This document shows, in pieces, positions 45,539 through 57,077 of a DNA stretch of 64,000 nucleotides; position 1 is the first letter of the stretch; each line of letters opens with the position of its first letter. A model generated the notes under the pieces. The model was not told where the DNA came from and searched no databases. It worked only from the letters and a program-made list of their open reading frames with translations. The translations under genes and the position numbers were made by a program. This stretch comes from Agapanthus africanus (Eukaryota > Streptophyta > Magnoliopsida > Asparagales > Amaryllidaceae), in assembly GCA_030015575.1 (NCBI GenBank), contig CM057339.1, forward strand, positions 775,016,809 through 775,080,808, given 5' to 3'.

Positions 45539-47944
45539 ATGAATGGGCTAAGCATCAATGTAATAACCAAGGATGACAATAAAGCTATTCTAAAAATCAT
45601 AGAAGATGATAATATTCAGCCAGAACTAAAATCTAAGTTGGTTGAGGTTCTTCTAAGAAAAGAAAAGGAGAAATCTCCTGTAACTGATAACGTTTATAGG
45701 CTATCAGAAGTCTTTAAAAGACAACAACAAAAGGAAGGAAAGCCAGTAACTTTTATGGCTTTACAGAAAGAAGTTAATAACCTCAAAACTGAAATAAAAG
45801 AGTTAAAAACTCAGAACAGAGAAATTATACAAAGAATCTCTGCTATTAAGAATAACACCATGATACATGGTGAATCTTCTAATGAAGAAGAAGAATTTAT
45901 TGAAGAAATTACTAGAGAAAGAGAAGTAGTACCTGATAAATTCTTACAAACCCTTGATTTGGTATTAAATCAAAAATGGTATATTAGAATTACTCTAGTA
46001 GTTAATAACGATTTGGTTCTACACAATCTTATAGCTCTCGTTGATAGTGGTGCAGATTTAAACTGCATAAAATAAGGAATTATTTCAATCAAATATTGCG
46101 AGAGAACTACTCAGACTCTGAGTACAGCTGATAACAACACTTTAACCACACCATATAAGGTATCTAATGCAAATATTTGCAATGAAGATATATGTCTTCC
46201 CTCTCCTTTCATTATAGTAAAAGAAATATCATAGCATGTGATACTAGGGACATCGTTTCTTAGTAAAATAATGAATATCAAAAGAATAGACTCATAAGGC
46301 ATTTATAGTCTTTACAAGGGAAAATAAATATTGTTCCAGTTTATATCTGACACCATGGTAAAAATCCTAAATGAAGTAAAGGATATTTACCTTAAAAAAA
46401 ATCAAATAAATTTTATCAAAGAAGAAATATCTTTTATACAGATAAACAAGCAGTTAGATTCTAATACAACAAAAGCTAGAATAAAAACAATTGAAAAGGA
46501 GTTTATAACTCAAACTTGCACTAACTTTCCTAATACATTTTGGGAAAGAAAGCAGCATATTGTTACTCTTCCTTATATAGAAGATTTTAAAGAAGAAAAT
46601 ATTCCCACCAAAGCTAGACCTTACCAGATGAATCAAGAATACCTTGAACCCTGTAAAAGGAGATTAAAAGTCTCATTGACAAAAATCTTATAAGAAAGCC
46701 ATCCTCCTCATGGAGTTGCACAACATTTTATGTTAATAATGCTGCCGAACAAGAAAGAGAAGTTCCTCGTCTTGTTATCAATTATAAGCCTTTAAACAAA
46801 GTGCTTAAATGGATAAGATATCATCTCCCTAATAAAAGAGATTTGCTTAACAAAATAAGCAAAGCAAAGATATTTTTGAAGTTTGATTTAAAATCAGGCT
46901 ACTGGCAGATACAGATTAGTGAGTCTGATAAATATAAAACTGCTTTTACAGTACCATTTGGGCATTTTGAATGAAATGTTATGCCATTTTGATTAAAAAA
47001 TGTGCCTTCAGAGTTTCAAAATATCATGAACTCTATTTTTAATCCTTATACGGAATTCATCTTATCATATATAGATGATGTTTTAATCTATTCTGATAAT
47101 ATTGATCAGCATTTTAAATATTTGAATATCTTCAAATATCTTATTATAAAAAAAGGATTACTTATATCTGCTCCTAAGATGAAGTTGTTTCAAACAGCAA
47201 TTAGATTTTTAGGCCATAACATTAATAATGGCACCATTATACCAATTGAAAGAAGTATAGAGTTTGCTTCTAAATTTCCAGATTATATTGCTGAAACAAA
47301 GCAACTACAAAGAGTTTTAGGTGCTTTAAATTATGTAGCGGATTATTATAAAAATCTGGCTATTGATTTAGCCATTTTATATAACAGGCTAAAGAAAAAT
47401 CATTTACCTTGGACAGATGAACATACTAAAGCTGTTCAAAAAATAAAACAAATAGTTGAAAATCTACCGTGCCTTCATATTGCAAATCCTAGTTGGCAAA
47501 AGATTGTTGAAACTGATGCCTCCAATATAGGATATGGAGGAATTTTAAAACAAGTCGACCCTAGTAATAACAAGAAGATGCTTGTTAGATTTACTTTTGG
47601 AAAATGGAATCCAACACTGTTGAATTATTCAACTATCAAGAAAGAAATTCTTTCTATTATCAATGCAGTTATAAATTCCAGGACGATTTATTAAATCAAA
47701 AGTTCTTGCTAAAGATAGATTGTAGTGCAGCAAAGTCTGTCTTACAAAAGTATGTTAAAAATTTAACATCAAAACAAATATTTGCTAGATGGCAAGCTGA
47801 ATTAGCCGTATTTGATTGATATAAAATATATTAAAGGCACTGATAACCGTCTTCCTGATTTTCTTACCAGGGAATTCCTACAGGATTCTGCTACCAATGC
47901 AGAATCTCTCGAGGGGCCAAGACCGTGGAAGGGGAAGGAATAAT
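45539..47944 (+). pseudogene. Viral protease-RT-RNase H, plus copy
   Basis: The protease motif LVDSGADLNCI lies near 46035-46070, directly followed by a stop. RT motifs include KFDLKSGYWQI (about 46877) and the catalytic YIDDVLIYSDN (about 47068-47100). Two TGA codons stand where Trp and Gly codons are expected near 46974 and 46990. RNase H is broken near 47690 and 47819 by frameshifts and ends near 47944. It is more damaged than the minus copy. Confidence 0.8.
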
Positions 47945-48010
47945 TCCTAACAACTCCTCTTATGTAAATTGGCTCAAAATGCAAGAGCCAAAAAGATTCG
48001 ATCTAGAATC

Positions 48011-48015
48011 AGAGG
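48011..48015. other. Target-site duplication AGAGG
   Basis: AGAGG before the element and again at 54991-54995. The minus viral copy near 37045 shows the uninterrupted site with a single AGAGG (read on its coding strand). Confidence 0.95.
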
Positions 48016-48254
48016 TGTAACAACCCTAATTTTCTTATACACTTTTTTCCTATACAATTTTTTTTCAAAATATTTTAAAAATCCATAAAGAAGTATTTTA
48101 ATCTGAGCACAAAATATATATAATTAATTATTTTGTTTTTAAATAATTTCATTTTTAGTGTACATAAAATTGTTTTAAAGTTAAAGTGTACTTGGAATAT
48201 TTATTACTGCTGATATCATTTTAAGTATCTACTTTTCTACAATAATTATAAGAA

Positions 48255-48323
48255 GGAGCTTGTAGCTCATTGGTAATACCTTGCACTGCTGAACCAAGCC
48301 ACTAGAGTTCGAATCCCATACCC
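48255..48323 (+). ncRNA. tRNA-like module with pol III boxes A and B, LTR A
   Basis: Box A-like TAGCTCATTGG (48263-48273) and box B-like GAGTTCGAATCCC (48305-48317), spaced as in a tRNA gene. The acceptor stem does not pair well, so it is tRNA-derived (SINE-head-like) rather than a working tRNA gene. Confidence 0.6.
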
Positions 48324-48723
48324 CACATAATTTTTATATCATTTTGTTTTGATTTTTTGGGAAGTCAAACGGTCAAACAGCCATAACTCACAATTTATTA
48401 CAATTTATAAAAAAAAAACTACACCAAAACCTCCCCCAGACCAAACCCCACCCATCGAGACCCGACTCAGCCCTGACTCGGCCGAATCGGCCGGCGACTC
48501 GGCCGAATCGGCCGGCACCGCCGGCCGGACTCGGCCGGTCGACCGAGTCGTCAACACGAAAAAGTTTCGTGTTGACTTGGTCTTCATCCCTGCATACTCC
48601 ATTTTCTCTGTACTGTTACAAAATTATCATTAAACCTCTTTTAATCCCAAAATTAATGATATTTTAATGAATTTTTACATTTTTTAATATTTTTTTTAAT
48701 CCAAACCCTAACCCTAGCCTAGC

Positions 48724-48732
48724 CCTATATAA
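48724..48732 (+). promoter_or_regulatory. LTR A promoter (TATA box, telo-box upstream)
   Basis: CTATATAAAG preceded by AAACCCTAACCCTAG. Transcription would start near 48755. The same arrangement is in LTR B near 52388. Confidence 0.65.
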
Positions 48733-50978
48733 AGACCCCTACCCTCTACCTTTTCACCTCACAACTCTAAGTCCACTCTCCCAAATTCTCGAGAACTCGG
48801 TACGAAGAGCGAGAAGCGAAGCGCTGCCGAAACCAACGACGGATTCCGGCGACCGGAATAGAACCTTCGCGACGTTTCCGACGCATCGACAACCACCACA
48901 TTCCTTAGCCTCCTTAGCTTGTCCAAACCCGTAAGTGCCATCCCATCTATCTCTCTTTGCTATAAATGTAAAAATACGACTTTTTGGAACCCGACGGAAA
49001 TCGGACAAACCGATTTCTGATTCGGTTTTTCTATAAATTTCCACTTGTCACCTAATACATAATATCTACCCATATTCATGTTGACTATTAATCACCCATA
49101 AACCAATTTAATCAAACATTCTCACATGAAATGATAACTTCTTTGCAAAACCGTATTCTTTTCATAAAAATACCATGAAGTTCATTTTTCTTAGTTTAAT
49201 TAATTCCCTCACTCCTAAATATGTTTATCTTGATAAATAAACTTGTAGAAACCAATTTGAATGAATTTTCACACATGAAATGATAACGTTTTCGAATACC
49301 GTATTCTTGCGCTTTAATACCTTCAACTTTAATATGTCATGTTTTACCTCTAAACGACATCAAAACTTAAAATAAGTCACGAGGTAATGACCTACCTCTA
49401 CACACACTCAATATAACCCTAATTGATAAATATCAAAACATAGAATACGACATTACAGGACTTTTCACTAAAATACCCTAATCTTTATAACCTTTATTGA
49501 AAGCTTTAAGTTGTAAACATTTCTAAATAAAATCTTTTAATAAAATGAAAACACGATTAGTCATGGACATCGATCGTTTATCTAAACTGTCTTGTGGTGT
49601 CTAGGCAAGTGTGTCTAGGCTAGTGGTTTTTAATTAGGCCCACGACTGTGGTTCCTTCCCACTTACCTGGCATTTACCTGGCCACAATTGACGGTGAAGA
49701 GGCGATTTGAGGCTTCTAATGACTCATCCTTTAGATCTTAGACATAGGCTAGTTGGCTTAGGAAACCCTAACAACTAAAATACGGAAAACTATACTCTTT
49801 TGCAAATAAATACCCTATATTTATAAAACCGTTTTCCTAAATGAAAAGTATTTATAAACCTAAGCAAAGCGCCGCTACAACCCACTTTTGGGGAACCTGT
49901 TAGGGATAGTACGGTCGTGCACCCGCAGGCTAGTAGTGCGAGATTCAGACCTCCGCAAGGAGCATTCGGTCTCGAAAGGTTTAAAATACGGCATTTAAGA
50001 AAAATATGATTTTTGGAAAATAAAATATTTATTAAAAACTATTCTTGTATTTACATATATATAATTATCATTTAAACGCCTATTTTGTTATAAGATAAAG
50101 TTTCCACCTTTTCCTAAAAAAAATTACAAGATTAAAAGTTACATTAAAATACCATGAATTTCAAATAAATCAATTAATACTTTTATTAGGATATATTCAC
50201 TAGAATAACACAAATAAAATTCGCATTCATTATAACTATAAAGACGAATATTAAATACTTGAGGTGTATTTTGAAAACTATACAAAAGTACTTTTTACAT
50301 AAAACCCTCTCAAGTTTTATAAATTACAATAAGGCCCCTAACTAATATTGAACTTTAAATTACCTCTCTTTTAGTCTGACTCGGGTTAGAGTCTGACTAT
50401 TTCTGACTTGAATATGATTCAAGTCAATCTATATTCTTTTATATTCCAACACAATTTGAATACCTGAATCTTGAATCCAGTTAACAATATATTTATTTTG
50501 ACTGAATCAAACCATGGATATTCATCCATTATCCTGATATTCCATTTACCTGATTATACAGTACATCATGTTTACTGATATCATGGTTTTGGTCAGTCAC
50601 TCAAATTACATATTCCAATACTACAATACTGTTAAAACATCACGGGGTTTAAGGGGTAGATTGGTACGGAAGGTGTTAAAGGTGGCACGAGATGGTCAGA
50701 TTAAGACACCTAACCTGAATCCTATTGCTGTTGTACCGTGGCATAACGGTTCCTTGTACTTTCCTTTTGCCCTGATCTCTTGCATATAGAGATCCCCCTC
50801 ATATACACTGGCATCCTTCTGTACCAAGCTACAAACAACAACGTTAAACAATGTTCCATAATATTCAACAATATAATACTTTAGAAAATACTGTTACTCT
50901 GTCATTCTCATTCTTCCTTATCTTTGGGACTTACCGAGCGATCTGTTCGCTGACGACATTCTATTTCTTCTTCTTTGA

Positions 50979-51062
50979 ATGTCGTTAGGTGCGTTGGACC
51001 AAGCTGAGATCGGGCCCACCGGTGAAGATTTGGAGCAGTTCCACGAAGACCCAGAGCTCTAG
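50979..51062 (+). CDS. 27-codon LTR micro-ORF, LTR A
   Basis: ATG to TAG, 27 residues, very acidic: it starts MSLGALDQAEI and ends EDLEQFHEDPEL. The ATG lies in the 3' arm of a 12-bp hairpin (50950-50988). The same ORF, equal in length, occurs at 54647-54730 and on the minus strand at 63890-63807. A reading as the start of a last exon (acceptor TTAG/TCAG at 50987-50988) is also possible. Function unknown. Confidence 0.5.
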   Translation: MSLGALDQAEIGPTGEDLEQFHEDPEL

Positions 51063-51245
51063 ATAATTGTACCTTGTTCTTTCCAGTATTTCATTTTCTG
51101 TTATGCCACTGTTTAGGCATTGCTTTTCATTCCAGTTGTATTTTCTTTTCATGCATTGTACAAAGAATGTTATTAATAAAAGTTGCTGTTATTTCTATAT
51201 GATTCGTCTCTTGTGATTTACTTTATATTGCTTAGCTACGCTTAG

Positions 51246-51269
51246 CGTATGTACTTCTGAGTACATACG
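51246..51269 (+). other. Perfect 10-bp hairpin near the LTR A end
   Basis: CGTATGTACT-TCTG-AGTACATACG, about 55 bases before the LTR end and after the AATAAA-like signal. It recurs in LTR B at 54914-54937, and imperfectly at 63598-63621. Confidence 0.7.
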
Positions 51270-51322
51270 TAGCGGACCTTGTCGCGTCCACTTCGCCGTA
51301 CACTAGGAAGCGCGGCGTGACA

Positions 51323-51700
51323 GGTTTTGTTGGTGGCCCATGCTGGTCAGAGCTGTATGAATCCTTGTCATGCAGTTCTGGTGCGTGAACAACCTAAGCA
51401 ATATAACACAAGAACCGGCAACTAAAACATTCTTTACAATCATGTTCCTTGAATCTCATCATTTTTTTGAATCATATACCTTGAATCTGTCCTAATCCAA
51501 AATTCTCTCACCTCTTTTACAATTTTACCAAAACCTTCGCATCCTTTCATTCCGTCACACATTCTTCACGTTTTTAAAACCCTTGCACTACCTTGTTATT
51601 TTTCACATACTGTCAGCACATCAATACCAAACTTTTCTTAGATTTGTTACACTTTCCTTTTACAAATTTCGAGGACGAAATTTTTATAAGGAGGGTAGAA
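51323..51700 (+). other. Short internal region of the two-LTR element
   Basis: 378 bp, no coding sequence recognised. A weak primer-site remnant (TGGTCAGAGC near 51343) lies near the start. The 3' end has the palindrome AAATTTCG-AGGA-CGAAATTT (51664-51683) and a purine tract AAGGAGGG (51688-51695) just before LTR B. Confidence 0.75.
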
Positions 51701-51939
51701 TGTAACAACCCTAATTTTCTTATACATTTTTTTCCTATACAAATTTTTTTCAAAAAATTTTTAAAATCCATAAAGAAGTATTTTAATCTGAGCACAAAAT
51801 ATATATAATTAATTATTTTGTTTTTAAATAATTTCATTTTTAGTGTACATAAAATTGTTTTAAAGTTAAAGTGTACTTGGAATATTTATTACTGCTGATA
51901 TCATTTCAAGTATCTACTTTTCTACAATAATTACAAGAA

Positions 51940-52010
51940 GGAGCTTGTAGCTCATTGGTAATATCTTGCACTGCTGAACCAATCCACCAGAGTTCGAATC
52001 CCATGCCCCA
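51940..52010 (+). ncRNA. tRNA-like module, LTR B
   Basis: Box A TAGCTCATTGG (51948-51958) and box B GAGTTCGAATCCC (51990-52002), as in LTR A. Confidence 0.6.
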
Positions 52011-54646
52011 CATAATTTTTATATCATTTTGTTTTGATTTTTTGGGAAGTCAAACGGTCAAACAGCCATAACTCACAATTTATTACAATTTATAAAAAAT
52101 AAACTACACCAAAACCTCCCCCAGACCAAACCCCACCCACCGAGACCCGACTCGGCCCTGACTCGGCCGAATCGGCCGGCGCCGCCGGCCGGACTCGGCC
52201 GGTCGGCCGAGTCGTCAACACGAAAAAGTTTCGTGTTGACTTGGTCTTCATCCCTGCATACTCCATTCTCTCTGTACTGTTACAAAATTATCATTAAACC
52301 TCTTTTAATCCCAAAATTAATGATATTTTAATGAATTTTTACATTTTTTAATATTTTTTTTAATCCAAACCCTAACCCTAGCCTAGCCCTATATAAAGAC
52401 CCCTACCCTCTACCTTTTCACCTCACAACTCTAAGTCCACTCTCCCAAATTCTCGAGAACTCGGTACGAAGAGCGAAAAGCGAAGCGCTGCCGAAACCAA
52501 CGACGGATTCCGGCGACCGGACTAGAACCTTCGCGACGTTTCCGACGCATCGACAACCACCACATTCCTTAGCCTCCTTAGCTTGTCCAAACCCGTAAGT
52601 CCCATCCCATCTATCTCTCTTTGCTATAAATGTAAAAATACGACTTTTTGGAACCCGACGGAAATCGGACAAACCGATTTCCGATTCGGTTTTTCTATAA
52701 ATTTCCACTTGTCACCTAATACATAATATCTACCCATATTCATGTTGACTATTAATCACCCATAAACCAATTTAATCAAACTTTCTCACATGAAATGATA
52801 ACTTCTTTGCAAAACCGTATTCTTTTCATAAAAATACCATGAAGTTCATTTTTCTTAGTTTAATTAATTCCCTCACTCCTAAATATGTTTATCTTGATAA
52901 ATAAACTTGTAGAAACCAATTTGAATGAATTTTCACACATGAAATGATAACGTTTTCGAATACCGTATTCTTGCGCTTTAATACCTTCAACTTTAACATG
53001 TCATGTTTTACCTCTAAACGACATCAAAACTTAAAATAAGTCACGAGGTAATGACCTACCTCTACACAACTCAATATAACCCTAATTGATAAATATCAAA
53101 ACATAGAATACGACATTACATGACTTTTCACTAAAATACCCTAATCTTTATAACCTTTATTGAAAGCTTTAAGTTGTAAACATTTCTAAATAAAATCTTT
53201 TAATAAAATGAAAACACGATTGGTCATGGACATCGATCGTTTATCTAAACTGTCTTGTGGTGTCTAGGAAAGTGTGTCTAGGCTAGTGGTTTTTAATTAG
53301 GCCCACGACTGTGGTTCCTTCCCACTTACCTGGCACTTACCTGGCCGCAATTGACGGTGAAGAGGCGATTTGAGGCTTCTAATGACTCATCGTTTAGACC
53401 TTAGACATAGGCTAGTTGGCTTAGGAAACCCTAACAACTAAAATACGGAAAACTATACTCTTTTGCAAATAAATACCCTATATTTATAAAACCGTTTTCC
53501 TAAATGAAAAGTATTTATAAACCTAAGCAAAGCGCCGCTACAACCCACTTTTGGGGAACCTGTTAGGGATAGTACGGTTCATCGTGCACCCGCAGGCTAG
53601 TAGTGCGAGATTCAGACCTCCGCAAGGAGCATTCGGTCTCGAAAGGTTTAAAATACAGCATTTAAGAAAAATATGATTTTTGGAAAATAAAATATTTATT
53701 AAAAATTATTCTTGTATTTACATATATATAATTATCATTTAAACGCCTATTTTGTTATAAGATAAAGTTTCCACCTTTTCCTAAAAAAAATTACAAGATT
53801 AAAAGTTACATTAAAATACCATGAATTTCAAATAAATCAATTAATACTTTTATTAGGATATATTCACTAGAATAACACAAATAAAATTCGCATTCATTAT
53901 AACTATAAAGACGAATATTAAATACTTGAGGTGTATTTTGAAAACTATACAAAAGTACTTTTTACATAAAACCCCCTCAAGTTTTATAAATTACAATAAG
54001 GCTCCTAACTAATATTGAACTTCAAATTACCTCTCTTTTAGTCTGACTCGGGTTAGAGTCTGACTATTTCTGACTTGAATATGATTCAAGTCAATCTATA
54101 TTCTTTTATATTCCAACACAATTTGAATACCTGAATCCTGAATCCAGTTAACAATATATTCATTTTGACTGAATCAAACCATGGATATTCATCCATTATC
54201 CTGATATTCCATTTACCTGATTATACAGTTACATCATGTTTACTGATATCATGGTTTTGGTCAGTCACCCAAATTACATATTCCAATACTACAATACTGT
54301 TAAAACATTACGGGGTTTAAGGGGTAGATTGGTACGGAAGGTGTTAAAGGTGGCACGAGGTGGTCAGATTAAGACACCTAACCTGAATCCTATTGCTGTT
54401 GTACCGTGGCATAACGGTTCCTTGTATTTTCCTTTTGCCCTGATCTCTAGCATATAGAGATCCCCCTCATATACACTGGCATCCTTCTGTACCAAGCTAC
54501 AAACAACAGCGTTAAACAATGTTCTATATTATTCAACAATATAATACTTTAGAAAATACTGATACTCTGTCATTCTCATTCTTCCTTATCTTTGGGACTT
54601 ACCGAGCGATCTGTTCGCTGACGACATTCTATTTCTTCTTCTTTGA

Positions 54647-54730
54647 ATGTCGTCAGGTGCGTTGGACCAAGTTAAGATCGAGCCCACCGGTGAAGATTTG
54701 GAGCAGTTCCAAGAAGACCCAGAGCTCTAG
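54647..54730 (+). CDS. 27-codon LTR micro-ORF, LTR B
   Basis: Same ORF as in LTR A with substitutions (starts MSSGALDQVKI, ends EDLEQFQEDPEL) and no length change. Hairpin arms CTGACGACATTC (54618-54629) and GAATGTCGTCAG (54645-54656) are perfect here. Confidence 0.5.
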   Translation: MSSGALDQVKIEPTGEDLEQFQEDPEL

Positions 54731-56277
54731 ATAATTGTACCTTGTTCTTTCCAGTATTTCATTTTCTGTTATGCCACTGTTTAGGCATTGCTTTTCATTC
54801 CAGTTGTATTTTCTTTTCATGCATTGTACAAAGAATGTTATTAATAAAAGTTGTTGTTATTTCTATATGATTTGTCTCTTGTGATTTACTTTATATTGCT
54901 TAGCTACGCTTAGCGTATGTACTTCTGAGTACATACGTAGCGGATCTTGTCGCGTCCACTTCGCCGTACACTGGGAAGCGGGGCGTGACAAGAGGCGTCA
55001 TACGCCCAATCTGAATGGAAAATGCCTAACAAACTGGCAAAGAAAAATGTTTATAACACTCGACAAGAAGAAGGATCATCACCGTTAGCAGGAAATTTCC
55101 CTGAACAAAAACAATCTTATAAAAAGGCTACTGAAAGTATAAAAGAGGATTATATCCAGAAAAACACTTCTGAACAAATTATTTGTCTAGAAGGAGATGA
55201 TATCTCCAGGATGAACGATCCATGGTCTCTTAAAGAAAAATATATCGAGACCACGGCTTATGCTACACCAGCAGGAAAGACGAGACAGGTGTACAAAGCC
55301 CTGTTGACAGTTTCCAGTTCTATGGACATTAAACACTATTACCCCATGGAAAAGAGGGGGGAGAAATTATAAATTTCTCTAAGGTCATAATAAAGAAGAT
55401 CTATAGCTTACAATAATGGGCTTTACACCCTAATAGGGTCAGATCGTTCAAATTGGGCGATGCAAGACATGAATGCAATTACTGGGATTATATCCAAGCA
55501 ACCAACAATTTTCTTTATTATGAAAATCCAGGGAGAAAACACTTCTAGTTTATACTGATCAGACCAAATATTATAAAATCTGGTATACCTAATTGGTTCA
55601 TCCAATGGTGGCAAAAGATGGGGGCAGAATTAAGCATATTGCCCAAAGCCATAATTGATCTTTTTATTCATTTGATGGAATCTCATCCAAAATTTCACAA
55701 CACCGACGACACCTCTATCAAAGAAGGGAAAAGTACGTTATACTACTTTATAGAGAACGAAATTTCATTTATATTGAGATGGACGATAATTGCGGAATTA
55801 AACAAAATGAATATCCCTGTTCTATCTCGAAAATTCCTTATAAAATGATGGGCAGGAATTTTAGAAGAACAAAAAATAGTTGAAATAAAAACAACTATTA
55901 AAAATAATAATGATATTCTGGACAATAGGATTAATAAGGAATTGACCACAGAAAATCTTATGCACAAATTGAAGATATCCTTTCTGAGAAAGTATCCAAA
56001 CATCTCTGAAGAAGAACTGATGAAACACTGCTTGGAATACATGAAAAAACAGTTCGAGCAGATTTTTGACACTTCAGATACAAATTCGTCAGTATCTGAC
56101 AAGACCACTAAATCAGTGGAAATGAAGGATAATTTTCAAGGCCAGGCTCAAGATCCAGAAGAAGATTCGAGATCAGCAGATCGGCTATGGGATGACCTCA
56201 TGGGCTTACCATTGGGCCAAGAAAAAACGGACTCAGCATTGGGCCAAAACAAAGGAAAAGCTCTAATGAAAAAATAA

Positions 56278-57077
56278 TAAAATTGAGATCCAAAAGGCTC
56301 AATAATAAAAGATCCTTCATAAATAAATAATCCTAACCAAAAAATATACGACTGCAAAAGATTCAAGCACAAGATTTTTGGCAGGATTTCACCAGTACAT
56401 AGTATTGGAAAACCAGCATGGTTTCGGCTGCAATTATTCAGCACACGGTTTTGGGAAAAGCAGCACATAGTTTCAGCTATGGGACCCACCAACTTTTTAT
56501 AAAAGATAACTTTATTAAAAGTTATCGGCCGACAGAAATAAAGGAAGACAGCTCACTTGAGACAACTCATAGGGACTGCGCATGGATTCCAGAGTCTTCT
56601 CAAGCCCACTCCTGATCTATAAATAAGGATGCGGAGTTCGTAAGGCAGGGATCGAAAAACAAAACCTTCTCTTTTTCTCATGTAATCTCCTCTGATAATT
56701 TGTAATAGTTTCTAAGTTGATAAATAAATATTTTAGTTTTGTCAAGGCGTAGCCTCCACTGCCCAGAGTAAGACTCCTTCCTCATCTTTTTCTATATTTT
56801 CTTGTTATTACCGATCTATGTAAAGTTTGGTATCAATGCCATGATTGGCTAAACAGTTTCTTCTTCAAGATGGAGATACATTAGCCTGTGAGGTATGATG
56901 TTATTTTAAGCCAAGCAATTAGATAAATTTTTTAGATGACTGACTCTGTAAAACATTAAAGGTTCTATGTAGCTATGAATAAGCTCCTGCAACAACCTTC
57001 GGGGAGGAATTAGCAGGATTAAGGAATGTAGCCTTTTATAGGGAAAGCTTCTTTTCTAAGAACCTTTATATTGTCAG
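56278..57077 (+). promoter_or_regulatory. Viral promoter, poly(A) region and repeated leader
   Basis: A TATA box (CTATAAATAAGG, about 56617-56628) sits where caulimovirids have the pregenomic promoter. GATAAATAAATA (about 56720-56731) is a likely poly(A) signal about 100 bases further on. A decayed primer site TGGTATCAATGCCA (56828-56841, two mismatches) follows. The short open frame 56418-56615 is the end of the last ORF region or a by-product. Confidence 0.65.

Larger units (their letters stand above)
48016..51322 (+). repeat. LTR A (3307 bp)
   Basis: Contents in order: tRNA-like module (48255-48323), CGGCCGA/TCGGCCG palindrome cluster (48475-48545), AAACCCTAACCCTA telo-box words and TATA box (48724-48732), leader with AACCC|GTAAGT donor-like site (48931), AT-rich middle, 12-bp hairpin and 27-codon micro-ORF (50950-51062), AATAAA-like signal (51174), and end hairpin (51246-51269). 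Confidence 0.9.
48016..54990 (+). mobile_element. Two-LTR non-autonomous retroelement with long LTRs
   Basis: LTR (48016-51322), a 378-bp internal region and LTR (51701-54990). Both LTRs start TGTAACAACCCTAATTTTC and end GCGTGACA. The LTRs differ at only a few sites, so insertion is fairly recent. The internal region is too short for gag or pol; a partner must supply them. It inserted into the viral last ORF. Confidence 0.9.
51701..54990 (+). repeat. LTR B (3290 bp)
   Basis: Nearly identical to LTR A, with a shorter CGGCCGA palindrome cluster near 52160-52210 (one repeat unit lost). Confidence 0.9.
47979..56277 (+). pseudogene. Last viral ORF, plus copy, interrupted by an LTR element
   Basis: The ATG at 47979 opens a frame that is cut after about 12 codons by the insertion at 48016-54990 and continues in phase at 54996 once one AGAGG copy is discounted. 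It then runs to a TAA at 55370. Further open pieces follow at 55618-55848 and 55942-56277. It sits where caulimovirids carry the transactivator/inclusion-body gene. No diagnostic domain; function inferred from position only. Confidence 0.55.
35194..57077. mobile_element. Endogenous pararetrovirus locus (Caulimoviridae-like)
   Basis: Two viral copies, head to head. A short plus-oriented leader copy (35236-35445) abuts a minus-oriented partial copy (35451-39218). From 39391 a plus-oriented copy runs to 57077 in the order movement protein, coat protein, protease-RT-RNase H, last ORF, leader. Subtracting its two inserted elements leaves about 7.7 kb between equivalent leader points, a normal size for this virus family. 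No integrase is present, and every main frame has stops or shifts, so it is an old, inactive integrant. Confidence 0.85.

Noticed and set aside
48255..48323. A functional tRNA gene
   Set aside because: Box A and B are present but the acceptor stem and anticodon arm do not fold properly; kept only as tRNA-like.
48703..48720. Interstitial telomere repeat (AAACCCTAACCCTA)
   Set aside because: Only two units, directly upstream of a TATA box in both LTRs; better read as telo-box promoter words.
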